A stretch of 64,000 bases of DNA from Pseudomonadota bacterium (GCA_018241265.1 JAFEEF010000010.1:105164-169163), one strand, 5' to 3'; shown: positions 8,241 to 17,056, counted from the first letter of the stretch. Numbers and translations are program-made. Notes: generated from the sequence alone by a model not told the origin.

Positions 8241-8266
8241 CACGAATCGTGCCATCCCGAATCGGG
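8241..8266. promoter_or_regulatory. Paired CGAATCG palindromes upstream of fhcB
   Basis: Two adjacent 11-bp palindromes, CACGAATCGTG (8241-8251) and CCCGAATCGGG (8256-8266), share the core CGAATCG and have centres 15 bp apart. They lie about 130 bp upstream of fhcB in a 197-bp non-coding gap. The arrangement resembles tandem binding sites for a dimeric regulator. This is inferred from sequence only. Confidence 0.35.
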
Positions 8267-8362
8267 CTGCGCGGGGCGGGCGCGCCTCCAAAAGCGCAAC
8301 ACTGTGTGGCACATCTGGCCGCGCCGGCCCGGGCGCATGCGGCTGGACCGCCGGATCGGCGA

Positions 8363-8377
8363 TGGCACATCGCTTGC
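8363..8377 (+). promoter_or_regulatory. Possible sigma-54 (-24/-12) promoter of fhcB
   Basis: The sequence TGGCAC-ATCGC-TTGC matches the -24/-12 pattern with the required GG-N10-GC spacing. Transcription would start about 12 bases downstream, only a few bases before the fhcB ATG at 8392, making a nearly leaderless mRNA. This could be a chance match, and no enhancer-binding regulator is encoded nearby. Confidence 0.25.
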
Positions 8378-8391
8378 GTTCGCAACGCCGG

Positions 8392-9669
8392 ATGACCGCT
8401 GCTTCGAGCCCCGCCGATACCGCATGGACCTGTCCGTTCTGTGCGTTGCTGTGCGACGGCTACGGCGCCGTGGCCGGCCCCTCGTCGCTGGCGCTGCGCG
8501 GTAGCGACTGCCCGCGTGCGCAGGCCGCGCTGGCCCGCTTCGCCGTCGGCGCGCCGGCACCCGCGCCGGAGATCGACGGCCGCCCGGCGAGCCTCGACGA
8601 CGCGATCGCGGCCTGCGCCCGGCTGCTCGGCGCGAGCCGCCAGCCGCTCTTCGGCGGCCTCGGCACCGACGTCGCCGGCATGCGGGCGCTCTACCGGCTG
8701 GCCTGCGCGACCGGCGCGATCTGCGATGCCGCCGGCGGCGATGCGCTGACCGAAGGCCTGCGCGTGCTGCAGGACCGCGGCGGGTTCACGATGACGCTCG
8801 CCGAGGTGCGCGAGCGGGCCGATCTGATCGTCTGCGTCGGCGGCGTGCCCAGCGCGCGCTTCCCCGAGTTCTTCAAGCGCTGCGGCGTGTTCGAGGCGCG
8901 CAACCATCAGGCCGCGGTGTGCCTGGTCGGCGACGGCATCGAAGGCACCGATGCCGAAGCATGGAAAGCGCTCGGCGATCGCATCGGTGACCGCGCGGAG
9001 GCGGTCGCCGGCACGGACGGCGGCGTTCCGGCCACGGTCGCCGTGCTGGCCGCCTGCGTCAACGGCTACGACGCGGCGGCCGCGCCGCCGGCGCTCGCGG
9101 TGCTGGCCGATCGCTTGCGCAATGCGCGCTATGCCGTCCTCGTCTACGAGCCCGGCCGCCTCGGCCCGCATGCAGCGCTCGTGATCGAAGCGCTCGATCG
9201 CATCGTCAACCGGCTGAACCGCACGACGCGCGCAGCGACGCTCGCGCTCGGCGGCAACGACGGCGCGGCGACCGCGAACCAGGTGCATGCCTGGCTGTCC
9301 GGCCTGCCGCTGCGCACGCGTTGCGGACCGGATCGCATGCAGCACGAGCCGCTGATGTTCGGCACCGGCCGACTGCTGGCCGACCAGGCGGTCGATGCGC
9401 TGCTGTGGGTGTCGAGCTTCGAAGGCGCCGCGCCGCCGGACACCGACGTGCCGGTCATCGTGCTCGGCCCGGCGCATGCCGATCGTGCCCGCGCTGCCGT
9501 CTACATACCGGTCGCGACACCGGGCATCGGCGCGCGCGGCCATCTGTTCCGCACCGACGGCACGGTGCTGATGCCGCTGGATGCGGTGCGCGACGACGGC
9601 CTGCCCGGCGTGGCCGCCATCGTGCAGCGCATCGAAGCGGCGCTCGCGCGCACAGGAGCCTCAGCGTGA
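8392..9669 (+). CDS. fhcB: Formyltransferase/hydrolase complex subunit B
   Basis: A 425-residue homologue of formylmethanofuran dehydrogenase subunit B. In methylotrophs this subunit belongs to the Fhc complex, which transfers formyl from formyl-H4MPT to a furan cofactor and hydrolyses it to formate. The N-terminal WTCPFCALLCDG cysteine cluster is clear, followed by the long molybdopterin-oxidoreductase-like body; in bacteria this subunit is thought not to perform redox chemistry. The ATG at 8392 has no good Shine-Dalgarno; an in-frame ATG at 8362 is the alternative. It overlaps fhcA (GTGA), starting fhcBADC. Confidence 0.88.
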   Translation: MTAASSPADTAWTCPFCALLCDGYGAVAGPSSLALRGSDCPRAQAALARFAVGAPAPAPEIDGRPASLDDAIAACARLLGASRQPLFGGLGTDVAGMRALYRLACATGAICDAAGGDALTEGLRVLQDRGGFTMTLAEVRERADLIVCVGGVPSARFPEFFKRCGVFEARNHQAAVCLVGDGIEGTDAEAWKALGDRIGDRAEAVAGTDGGVPATVAVLAACVNGYDAAAAPPALAVLADRLRNARYAVLVYEPGRLGPHAALVIEALDRIVNRLNRTTRAATLALGGNDGAATANQVHAWLSGLPLRTRCGPDRMQHEPLMFGTGRLLADQAVDALLWVSSFEGAAPPDTDVPVIVLGPAHADRARAAVYIPVATPGIGARGHLFRTDGTVLMPLDAVRDDGLPGVAAIVQRIEAALARTGASA

Positions 9670-11342
9670 CCGCGACCCTGCGCCTGCGCGGCGGTCGCGT
9701 CGTCGATCCGACCCACGGCATCGACGAGGTTCGCGACCTGTACCTGCGCGACGGCCGCATCGTCGATGCGACCCCAGGCGACGTGACCGACGTCGATGCG
9801 ACCGGCTGCGTCGTGATGGCCGGCGGCATCGACATGCATACCCACATCGGCGGCGGCAAGGTCAACCTTGCGCGCATGCTGATGGTCGACGCGCAGCGCT
9901 CGACCGGACTCGCGCTGCCGACCAATGCGCTCGAGCTCGCATCGTGCGGCGGCTGCGCGCCGGGCACGCTGGCGACCGGCTACCGTTACGTCGAGATGGG
10001 CTACACGGCCGCGTTCGAGCCGGCGATGCTGCCGTCGAACGCGCGCCACGCGCACATGGAAATGGGCGACGTGCCGGTGCTCGACCATGGCGCCTACGTG
10101 ATGCTCGGCAACGACGAGCTGTTCCTCGAAATGCTCGCGCGCGGCGGCCCGGCGATGAGCAACTACAGCGAGCTGCGCGACTACGCCGCCTGGACCATCA
10201 ACGCCGCCAAGGCGATGGGCGTGAAGGTCGTGAACCCGGGTGGCATCTCGGCGTTCAAGTTCAACCAGCGCAAGCTCGACGTCGACGAGCCGCATGTGCA
10301 CTGGCAGGTCACGCCGCGGCAGGTCGTGCATGCGCTGGCGCGCGCGGTGCACGAGCTCGGCGTGCGGCACCCGCTGCACATCCACGGCAGCAACCTCGGC
10401 GTGGCCGGCAACATCGCATCGACCTTGGCCACCATGGCTGCGCTCGAAGGCCTGCCTGCGCACCTGACGCACGTGCAGTTCCATGCCTACGGCACCGAAG
10501 GGCCGAAGAAGTTCTCGTCGGCCGCGCTGCAGCTGGCCGATGCCGTCAATGCGCATCCGAACGTGTCGATCGACGTCGGCCAGATCATCTTCGGCCAGAC
10601 CGTCACGGCGTCCGGCGACACGATGCGCCAGCATGCGCAGTCCGACCTCGCGAACCCGCGCAAGTGGATCGGCTCCGACATCGAGAACGTCGCCGGCTGC
10701 GGCGTCGTGCCGTTCCGCTACCGCGAGCAGAGCTACGTCAATGCGCTGCAGTGGGCGATCGGCCTGGAGCTGTTCCTGCTCGTGAAGAATCCGTGGCAGG
10801 TCGTGCTGACGACCGACCATCCGAACGGCGGCCCGTTCACGAGCTATCCGCATCTGATCCGGCTCTTGATGGACAAGGGCTTCCGCGACGAGCAGCTCGC
10901 GAAGCTCCATCCCGACGTCGCGACGCAGAGCGCGCTGAAGGACATCAGGCGCGAGCTGAGCATGGCCGAGATCGCCGTGATGACGCGCTCGGCGCCGGCG
11001 CGCCTGCTGGGCCTGAAGGACCGCGGCCATCTCGCATCCGGCGCGGCGGCCGACATCGCGGTCTATCGCGAGCAGGCCGACCGCGAGGCGATGTTCGCCA
11101 CGCCCGAACACGTCTACAAGGACGGCGTCGAAGTGGCGCGCGGCGGCAACATCCTCGCGTTGCCGACCGGCGGGACCCACTTCGTCGAGCCGGGCTACGA
11201 CACGGCGATCGAGAAGACCTTGCGGCGTCATTGGGAGATGCACGGCTCGATCCGCTTCGACCACGCCTACATCGGCAAGGACGAGCTCTGCAGTTGCTGC
11301 AACGGCGGCCGCCTCTTGCCGGCCGCGTGCTTTTCATCATGA
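9666..11342 (+). CDS. fhcA: Formyltransferase/hydrolase complex subunit A
   Basis: A 558-residue amidohydrolase-fold protein, the catalytic hydrolase that releases formate from the formylated furan cofactor. The dinuclear-metal motif is MHTHIGGGKVN near residues 56-66; the body includes HPLHIHGSNLGVAGN (metal histidines), HLTHVQFHAYG and TTDHPNGGPFTSYP with a metal-site Asp. The length fits the family. The GTG at 9666 overlaps the fhcB stop, and the homology (TATLRLRGGRVVDPTHG) starts right there. FhcD follows after 91 bp. Confidence 0.9.
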   Translation: MTATLRLRGGRVVDPTHGIDEVRDLYLRDGRIVDATPGDVTDVDATGCVVMAGGIDMHTHIGGGKVNLARMLMVDAQRSTGLALPTNALELASCGGCAPGTLATGYRYVEMGYTAAFEPAMLPSNARHAHMEMGDVPVLDHGAYVMLGNDELFLEMLARGGPAMSNYSELRDYAAWTINAAKAMGVKVVNPGGISAFKFNQRKLDVDEPHVHWQVTPRQVVHALARAVHELGVRHPLHIHGSNLGVAGNIASTLATMAALEGLPAHLTHVQFHAYGTEGPKKFSSAALQLADAVNAHPNVSIDVGQIIFGQTVTASGDTMRQHAQSDLANPRKWIGSDIENVAGCGVVPFRYREQSYVNALQWAIGLELFLLVKNPWQVVLTTDHPNGGPFTSYPHLIRLLMDKGFRDEQLAKLHPDVATQSALKDIRRELSMAEIAVMTRSAPARLLGLKDRGHLASGAAADIAVYREQADREAMFATPEHVYKDGVEVARGGNILALPTGGTHFVEPGYDTAIEKTLRRHWEMHGSIRFDHAYIGKDELCSCCNGGRLLPAACFSS

Positions 11343-11433
11343 CAGCCCCTCGTCCGCCGGGTACGTCGGCCGGTCCACCAAGCGGACCCGGGCCGGCTTG
11401 GGGCGGCCCGGCGCTCGGCCCGGAGTGCTCCGC

Positions 11434-12342
11434 ATGATCAAGAACGGCGTCGCGATCGACGACAGCTTCGCGGAAGCCTTCCCGATGAAGGCGACGCGCA
11501 TCGTCGTCACCGCGCACACGATCGAATGGGCGCGCCATGCGGCGGTGAGCGCGACCGGCTTCGCGACGTCGGTGATCGCCTGCGGCTGCGAAGCCGGCAT
11601 CGAGGCCGAGCTCGATGCGTCGCAGACGCCCGATGGCCGGCCCGGCTGCGCGGTGCTGATCTTCGCGATGTCGGGCAAGGAGCTGACGAAGCAGATCGAG
11701 CGGCGCGTCGGCCAGTGCGTGCTGACCTGCCCGACGACCGCCGTCTACGCCGGCATCGCCGAAGGCGAGGCGGTGGCGCTCGGCAAGAACCTGCGCTTCT
11801 TCGGCGACGGCTGGCAGATGTCGAAGGTCATCGCCGGCGTGCGCTACTGGCGCGTGCCGGTGATGGACGGCGAGTTCGTCGCGCAGGAGACGACCGCGGT
11901 GACCAAGGCGGTCGGCGGCGGCAACCTGCTGCTGCTCGCGCGCGACACCGACGCCGCGTTGGCTGCGGCATCGGCCGCGGTCTGCGCGATGAAGCGCGTG
12001 CCCAACGTCATCATGCCGTTCCCCGGCGGCGTCGTGCGTTCGGGCTCGAAGGTCGGCAGCAAGTACGCGGCGCTGAGCGCATCGACCAACGATGCCTATT
12101 GCCCGAGCCTCGTCGGTCTCGCGCCGCGCAGCGAGCTGACGCGCGACGTGCGCTCGGTGCTCGAGATCGTGATCGACGGCCTGACCGACCAGGACGTCGC
12201 CACGGCGATGCGTGCGGGCCTCGACGCCTGCGTGGAGATCGGCGCGGCCGGCGGGCTCTTGCGCATCTCGGCGGGCAACTACGGCGGCAAGCTCGGGCCG
12301 TTCCACTTCCACTTGCGCAAGCTGATGGAGGCGGCCTCGTGA
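11434..12342 (+). CDS. fhcD: Formylmethanofuran:tetrahydromethanopterin formyltransferase
   Basis: A 302-residue formyltransferase (Ftr/FhcD) that moves the formyl group between H4MPT and the furan cofactor. It begins MIKNGVAIDDSFAEAFPMKATRIVVTA, a family signature, and contains the conserved GNLLLLARD and PFPGGVVRSGSKVGSKY segments. I chose the ATG at 11434; the frame is open to 11398 but lacks homology there. The 91-bp gap after fhcA is the only real break inside fhcBADC. The stop overlaps the GTG of fhcC. Confidence 0.93.
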   Translation: MIKNGVAIDDSFAEAFPMKATRIVVTAHTIEWARHAAVSATGFATSVIACGCEAGIEAELDASQTPDGRPGCAVLIFAMSGKELTKQIERRVGQCVLTCPTTAVYAGIAEGEAVALGKNLRFFGDGWQMSKVIAGVRYWRVPVMDGEFVAQETTAVTKAVGGGNLLLLARDTDAALAAASAAVCAMKRVPNVIMPFPGGVVRSGSKVGSKYAALSASTNDAYCPSLVGLAPRSELTRDVRSVLEIVIDGLTDQDVATAMRAGLDACVEIGAAGGLLRISAGNYGGKLGPFHFHLRKLMEAAS

Positions 12343-13148
12343 GCGGCTGGCAACTGACGTTGAGGCAGGCTCCGGCGCTGCGTGTCGATGCGCGCGCCTT
12401 GTCGCCCGCTGCCTTCGCGGGCCTGGCGCCGGCGCAGATCGAGCGCGTCACGCTGACCCACGGCACGCAGGTGCTGCCGCTCGCCGAGTTCTTCCGCGTC
12501 GAAGAGCAGGCCGAAGACGGCCTCTCGATCGACGGCGACCTGAGCCGCTTCGATCGCATCGGCTGGCAGCTCGCCGGCTCGCGCATCGAGGTTCGGGGCG
12601 CCGTCGGCGCGTACGCCGGCGCCTGCATGAATGCGGGCGAACTCGTCGTGCATGGCGATGCCGGCCTGCTCGCCGGCTGCGAGATGGCGGGCGGCACGCT
12701 CACCGTCGACGGCAACGTCGGCGATCACGCGGCCGGCAACCAGCCCGGCAGCATGGACGGCATGCGCGGCGGCACGTTCGTCGTGCGCGGCAACGCCGGC
12801 GCGCGCTGCGGCGATCGCATGCGTCGTGGCACGCTGGTCGTGCACGGCGATGCCGGCGACTTCCTCGCATCGCGCATGGTCGCCGGCACGATCGCGCTCG
12901 GCGGCACGGCCGGTGCGCATGTCGGCTACGGCATGCGGCGCGGCAGCGTGGTGTTCGCCGGCGCCGTGCCGGCGATGCCGGCGACCTTCGTGCCGGCCGG
13001 TGCCGAAGCGGCGGTCTTCTGGCAATTGCTGGCGCGCGACCTCGCGCGCCATGGCGGTCCGTTCGCGGGCCTCCCGGCACGCGGCATCGAGCGCCATCTC
13101 GGCGACCTGTCGGCGGCCGGCAAGGGCGAGCTGATCGCGGTCCGGTAG
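12339..13148 (+). CDS. fhcC: Formyltransferase/hydrolase complex subunit C
   Basis: A 269-residue homologue of formylmethanofuran dehydrogenase subunit C. It consists largely of glycine-rich beta-helix repeats (GELVVHGDAGLLAGCEM, GGTLTVDGNVGDHAAG, GGTFVVRGNAGARCGD, GTLVVHGDAGDFL), the fold shared with the glutamate synthase GXGXG domain. It is a structural subunit of the Fhc complex. The GTG at 12339 overlaps the fhcD stop (GTGA), indicating coupled translation. Confidence 0.9.
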   Translation: MSGWQLTLRQAPALRVDARALSPAAFAGLAPAQIERVTLTHGTQVLPLAEFFRVEEQAEDGLSIDGDLSRFDRIGWQLAGSRIEVRGAVGAYAGACMNAGELVVHGDAGLLAGCEMAGGTLTVDGNVGDHAAGNQPGSMDGMRGGTFVVRGNAGARCGDRMRRGTLVVHGDAGDFLASRMVAGTIALGGTAGAHVGYGMRRGSVVFAGAVPAMPATFVPAGAEAAVFWQLLARDLARHGGPFAGLPARGIERHLGDLSAAGKGELIAVR

Positions 13149-13157
13149 GCTGGCCTT

Positions 13158-13179
13158 GCCGGTGCTCGCGGGCACCGGC
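13158..13179 (+). terminator. Hairpin between fhcC and the fae paralogue
   Basis: A perfect 8-bp stem, GCCGGTGC (13158-13165) with GCACCGGC (13172-13179), and a 6-base loop, sits 10 bp after the fhcC stop. It is followed by a pyrimidine-rich stretch but no strong T-run. It may be a partial terminator, a processing site or an mRNA 3'-end stabiliser separating fhcBADC from the next genes. Confidence 0.45.
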
Positions 13180-13217
13180 GGTGCTTCCATCCCTTTCTTC
13201 ACTCCGACCTCGAGACG

Positions 13218-13751
13218 ATGACCCAGCCCTACCTCTTCCATGCCGGCGAAGCCACGGTGCTTGCGCGCGACGGCCAGTACACCGACGCGATGCCCGAGAT
13301 CCTGATCGGCCGGACCGACGGACCCGTGGGTCAGGCCTTCGCGAACATGATGGCGCAGACCAAGGGCCACACCGCGATGTTCGCGATCCGCGCCTGCAAC
13401 CAGCTGGTCCGCCCGGCGACCATCGTCGTGCCCAAGGTCACGCTGAAGGACATGGCCAACATCGACCTGTTCGGCGGCGTCGTGCAGAGCGCGACCGCCG
13501 ACGCGGTGGTCGATTGCCTGATCGACGGCACGATCCCGAAGGCAGTGGCCAACGAGCTGTGCATCATCAGCCTGGTGTGGATCGATCCGCGCTGCGCGAA
13601 AGATCCGAACCTCGACAAGAAGGACATGTACCGCACCAACCACGAGGCGACGAAGCTCGCGATCAAGCGGGCGCTGAACAACGAGCCGAGCGTCGACGAG
13701 CTGATCGCGAACCGCCACAAGATCAAGCACGACATGGACGACTGGAGCTGA
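13218..13751 (+). CDS. Formaldehyde-activating enzyme (Fae) paralogue lacking the usual active-site His
   Basis: A 177-residue Fae-family protein. Canonical Fae condenses formaldehyde with tetrahydromethanopterin to methylene-H4MPT. Family features are the GxALANMMAQTKGHTAMFAI-type region, PKVTLKDMANIDLFGGVVQ, and the C-terminal NHEATKLAIKRALNNEPS. The conserved AHIDLIIG motif of canonical Fae, whose His is the proposed acid/base, is DAMPEILIG here, so Met25 replaces that His and Glu27 replaces the Asp. This looks like a Fae2/Fae3-type paralogue, possibly with a carrier, sensing or altered catalytic role. It ends 2 bp before the pabB-pabC fusion. Confidence 0.85.
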   Translation: MTQPYLFHAGEATVLARDGQYTDAMPEILIGRTDGPVGQAFANMMAQTKGHTAMFAIRACNQLVRPATIVVPKVTLKDMANIDLFGGVVQSATADAVVDCLIDGTIPKAVANELCIISLVWIDPRCAKDPNLDKKDMYRTNHEATKLAIKRALNNEPSVDELIANRHKIKHDMDDWS

Positions 13752-13753
13752 AG

Positions 13754-15637
13754 ATGGCTGCCTTCGCGCTGCTCGACGACCGCCACGCCACGCGCGAGGC
13801 GCCGACGAGCCGGCTGTACGAAGGCCATGTCCGTACGCATCGCTGCATCGATCCGGCCGCGCTCGACGCGACCTGGGCCGCGGTCGATGCCGACTTGCGC
13901 GCCGGCCTGCATGCGGTCGTGCTGGCCGACTACGAGTGGGGCGCGAAGCTGCTGCGCGCCGGGCATGCCGGCCTCGCGGCCGGTGATCGGTCGGCGCTGC
14001 GCGTGTTGATGTTCGAGCGCGTCGGGCACCTGTCGCAAGCCGATGCGACCGCGTGGCTCGCCGCGCTCGAAGGCCGCGACGAGCCGCAGCCGGCCGGCAC
14101 CTGCGCGCTCGATTCCAGCGTCGACCGCACGGCGTTCGTCGATGCGATCGAGCGCATCCACGAAGCGATCCGCGCCGGCGAGACCTACCAGGTCAACTAC
14201 ACCTATCGGCTGAGCGGCCGCGCGTTCGGCTCGCCGGTCGCCCTGTATCGGCGGCTGCGCGAGCGCCAGCCTGTGGCCTACGGCGCGTTCATCGCGTTGC
14301 CGGACGAAGAGGCCGCCGGCGGCATCACGCATGTGCTGTCGTGCTCGCCCGAGCTGTTCCTGCGCCATGACGACGGGCTGCTCACGGCGCGCCCGATGAA
14401 GGGCACCGCGCCGCGCATCGCCGCGCCCGAGAGCGACAGCGAGACCGCGCGCATGCTGTCGATCGACATCAAGAACCGCGCCGAGAACCTGATGATCGTC
14501 GACCTGCTGCGCAACGACCTCGGCCGCCTGGCGGAGGTCGGCTCGGTCGCGGTGCCGGCGCTGTTCGCGATCGAGCCGTACAGCACGGTGTTCCAGATGA
14601 CGTCGACGGTGCAGGCGCGGCTGCGGTCCGAGGTCGGCTTTCCCGAGCTGTTGCGTGCCGTGTTCCCTTGCGGTTCGATCACCGGCGCGCCCAAGCACCA
14701 CACGATGGAGCTGATCGCCGGCCTCGAGACGACGCCGCGCGGCCTGTACTGCGGCGCGATCGGCTGGCTCGACGCGCCGCGAGGCGATGCGCGCATCGGC
14801 AATTTCTGCCTGTCGGTGGCGATCCGTACCGCAACGCTGGGCCAGCCGGAACCGGCGACGGGTCTGCGGCCGATCCGCCTCGGCATCGGGGCCGGCATCG
14901 TGATCGACAGCCGTGCCGCCGACGAATGGGACGAGTGCCGTTTGAAGGGCCGGTTCCTCAGCGCGCTCGATCCGGGCTTCGAGCTGTTCGAGACGATGCT
15001 GTGGCAGCCCGGCACCGGCTATGCACGCATCGAGCGCCATCTCGCGCGCCTGACGGCGAGCGCTGCGGCGCTCGGCTTTGCATGCGACCGCGCGGCGATC
15101 GACGCAGCGCTCGCGCGGCGCGCGTTGCGCCTGGCGGCCTCGACCACGGCGATGCGCGTGCGCCTCGCGCTCGGCAAGAGCGGAGCGTTCACGCTCGTCG
15201 ATGCGCCGCTGGCTCCGTTGCCGGCGGGCCCGGTCGGTCTGCTGATCGCCGAGGCGCCGTTGCCGTCGGTCGATCCGTTGCGCGCCCACAAGACCACCGC
15301 ACGACAGCACTACGACGAAGGCATACGGCGCGCCGAGGAAGCCGGCGCATTCGACAGCCTGCACTTCGACGAGACGGGACATCTCGTCGAAGGCGGCCGC
15401 AGCAATGTCTTCCTGCGCCTCGAAGGCCGCTGGTGGACGCCACCGTTGGCGGACGGCGTGCTGCCCGGCGTGATGCGCTCGGTGCTGCTCGACGAGCCGG
15501 CGTGGCAGGCCGCGGAGCGCACGCTGACGCGCGGCGACCTCGGGCGTGCCGAGGCCATCGTCGTCTGCAATGCGCTGCGCGGCGCGCTGCCGGCGCGCGT
15601 GGTGCATGCATGCGCCGCGCTGCCCGCGGGCGCCTGA
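13754..15637 (+). CDS. Aminodeoxychorismate synthase component I / 4-amino-4-deoxychorismate lyase fusion (PabB-PabC)
   Basis: A 627-residue two-domain enzyme for p-aminobenzoate, a building block of tetrahydromethanopterin and folate. Residues about 1-390 are PabB (chorismate-binding: RPMKGTAPRIA, IDIKNRAENLMIVDLLRNDLGR, FPCGSITGAPK). Residues about 395-627 are PabC, a PLP class IV fold protein with the catalytic Lys in RAHKTTARQHYDEG and the LVEGGRSNVFL cofactor region. No PabA glutaminase domain is attached. A GGAG inside the fae 3' end precedes the ATG, 2 bp after the fae stop, so the genes are coupled. The setting suggests a dedicated supply for H4MPT. Confidence 0.9.
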   Translation: MAAFALLDDRHATREAPTSRLYEGHVRTHRCIDPAALDATWAAVDADLRAGLHAVVLADYEWGAKLLRAGHAGLAAGDRSALRVLMFERVGHLSQADATAWLAALEGRDEPQPAGTCALDSSVDRTAFVDAIERIHEAIRAGETYQVNYTYRLSGRAFGSPVALYRRLRERQPVAYGAFIALPDEEAAGGITHVLSCSPELFLRHDDGLLTARPMKGTAPRIAAPESDSETARMLSIDIKNRAENLMIVDLLRNDLGRLAEVGSVAVPALFAIEPYSTVFQMTSTVQARLRSEVGFPELLRAVFPCGSITGAPKHHTMELIAGLETTPRGLYCGAIGWLDAPRGDARIGNFCLSVAIRTATLGQPEPATGLRPIRLGIGAGIVIDSRAADEWDECRLKGRFLSALDPGFELFETMLWQPGTGYARIERHLARLTASAAALGFACDRAAIDAALARRALRLAASTTAMRVRLALGKSGAFTLVDAPLAPLPAGPVGLLIAEAPLPSVDPLRAHKTTARQHYDEGIRRAEEAGAFDSLHFDETGHLVEGGRSNVFLRLEGRWWTPPLADGVLPGVMRSVLLDEPAWQAAERTLTRGDLGRAEAIVVCNALRGALPARVVHACAALPAGA

Positions 15638-15658
15638 AGCCCGCGCCGTGCGACCCGC

Positions 15659-16435
15659 CTATTTCCAATAGACGTCGCGGTTGTAGGCCGCGTGCAGCTT
15701 GGCTTCGTAGTCGCGCTGGACCGCCACCGTCTCGTCGTATTCAGGGCTGGCCTTCACCTCGTCGCGCGTCAAGGTCGTGAAGACGTTGGACTCGGCCCAA
15801 TCGATGCGATCGATCCAGCGTGTCGCGAGCAGCACCTTGCGGCCGCCCGGCCACCAGTTGCGGGTGTCGACGACGAGGTAGCGGATCGCCCATGACTCGT
15901 CGTCGAAGATGTAGTCCTTGACGTGGCCGATGCTGCCGTCGCTGGCCTGGATGTCGTAGCCACTGACGTCCTTGGTGCTGCGGAGGTGCTCGTCTGCAGG
16001 CGGTACCTCCTTGCGGATCGGCGCCGCGTAGCCCGGCGCATCGGGCAGCGCCGGCTGCGGCAGCAACGGGAACGCGCCCATGGCCCACAGATCCCCGTGG
16101 CCCCAATAGTCGGGGTAGCCGTAGTAGCCGAGGAACTCCTGCTCCTGCTGGCGCGAGATCGGCTTGTGGGTGTCGACCGGCGGACTGTTCTGTACCTGAT
16201 CGCGCGTCAACGCGACTTCGATGATCTTCGGGTCGGCTGCCAAGCGCTCCAGCGGCTGCCGCACCGAGTACGGCGAGATCAGCACTTCGCGGCCCGAGAG
16301 CCAGCTGCCGGTCTCGACCACCAGATAGCGAACGGTCCAGGCCTCGTCGTCGAAGTAGGCTTCCTCGACGGTGCCGATGGCTTCGCCCAGCGGCTGGATC
16401 GTGGCGCCCTTCAGTTCGCTGATGCTCCTCAACAT
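15659..16435 (-). CDS. PRC-barrel domain protein (two domains)
   Basis: A 258-residue cytoplasmic protein with two PRC-barrel units: residues about 1-75 (ISELKGATIQPLGEAIGTVEEAYFDDEAWTVRYLVVETG) and about 145-235 (GYDIQASDGSIGHVKDYIFDDESWAIRYLVVDT), joined by a Tyr/Gly/Pro-rich linker (FLGYYGYPDYWGHGDL). PRC barrels occur in photosynthetic reaction-centre H subunits and in RimM; stand-alone two-domain forms are common in soil proteobacteria with unknown, possibly stress-related, roles. The ATG at 16435 is preceded by AAGGAGATC. It converges on pabBC with a 21-bp gap. Confidence 0.82.
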   Translation of the reverse strand: MLRSISELKGATIQPLGEAIGTVEEAYFDDEAWTVRYLVVETGSWLSGREVLISPYSVRQPLERLAADPKIIEVALTRDQVQNSPPVDTHKPISRQQEQEFLGYYGYPDYWGHGDLWAMGAFPLLPQPALPDAPGYAAPIRKEVPPADEHLRSTKDVSGYDIQASDGSIGHVKDYIFDDESWAIRYLVVDTRNWWPGGRKVLLATRWIDRIDWAESNVFTTLTRDEVKASPEYDETVAVQRDYEAKLHAAYNRDVYWK

Positions 16436-16664
16436 GACGATCTCCTTCGCAAGATGCGGCGCGCGGCGGCTGCCGCGGTCCCATGCGGCCATCGTCGCCC
16501 GGGCACCGGGCATGCCCTGTAGGACCGTCGCCCGGCTGCACGTCGGCGCGGTGCGTCCGCGGCATCGTCCTACGCAGGCCGAGCCGATCGCCCGGCGCGA
16601 ACAGCCGTCGGGGCGCGCGACGCTCACGGATCGTTCAGCCACTCACTTGCCAAGGAGCAAGCTC

Positions 16665-16913
16665 ATGAAGCATCCGCAAAACCGGCAGCAACCTCGAAAC
16701 CAGGGCGAAGGCGACAAGGAAGCTGCACGCCGCTACAACCGGGCCGAGCATGCGTTCGTCGACAGCGGCCGCGTCGATGCCGCCGCGCATGCGGCACCAC
16801 CGAGGGATGCCCGGGAAGCCGCCGACCTCGAACGCGCCGAAGCGGCCGGCCGCGCCCATGCCAAGGGAGAAGACCCCACGGTGCCGGGTGCCAACAAAAT
16901 GCGGCATAAGTGA
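16665..16913 (+). CDS. Small hydrophilic hypothetical protein
   Basis: An 82-residue, highly charged protein (MKHPQNRQQPRNQGEGDKEAARRYNRAEHAF...), rich in Ala, Arg, Glu and Asp, with no membrane segment, cysteine or recognisable domain. It is probably intrinsically disordered, and the composition recalls small stress-associated hydrophilic proteins, but I do not recognise a family. An AAGGAGC Shine-Dalgarno lies 8 bases before the ATG, which supports a real gene. It lies between the divergent PRC-barrel gene and the chemoreceptor. Confidence 0.6.
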   Translation: MKHPQNRQQPRNQGEGDKEAARRYNRAEHAFVDSGRVDAAAHAAPPRDAREAADLERAEAAGRAHAKGEDPTVPGANKMRHK

Positions 16914-17056
16914 CAGAAACGGTCGGCAAATATGCGTCGATCGACCGTTTGTCCGGCTGCCTCCGGTCGCACCTCAAGAACGTCCCGCGAAAGCCGAGAA
17001 ACCTCTGGCCATGATTGGCGACATCAGGACTGCCGTATTTGCAGGAGGCGACAAAG

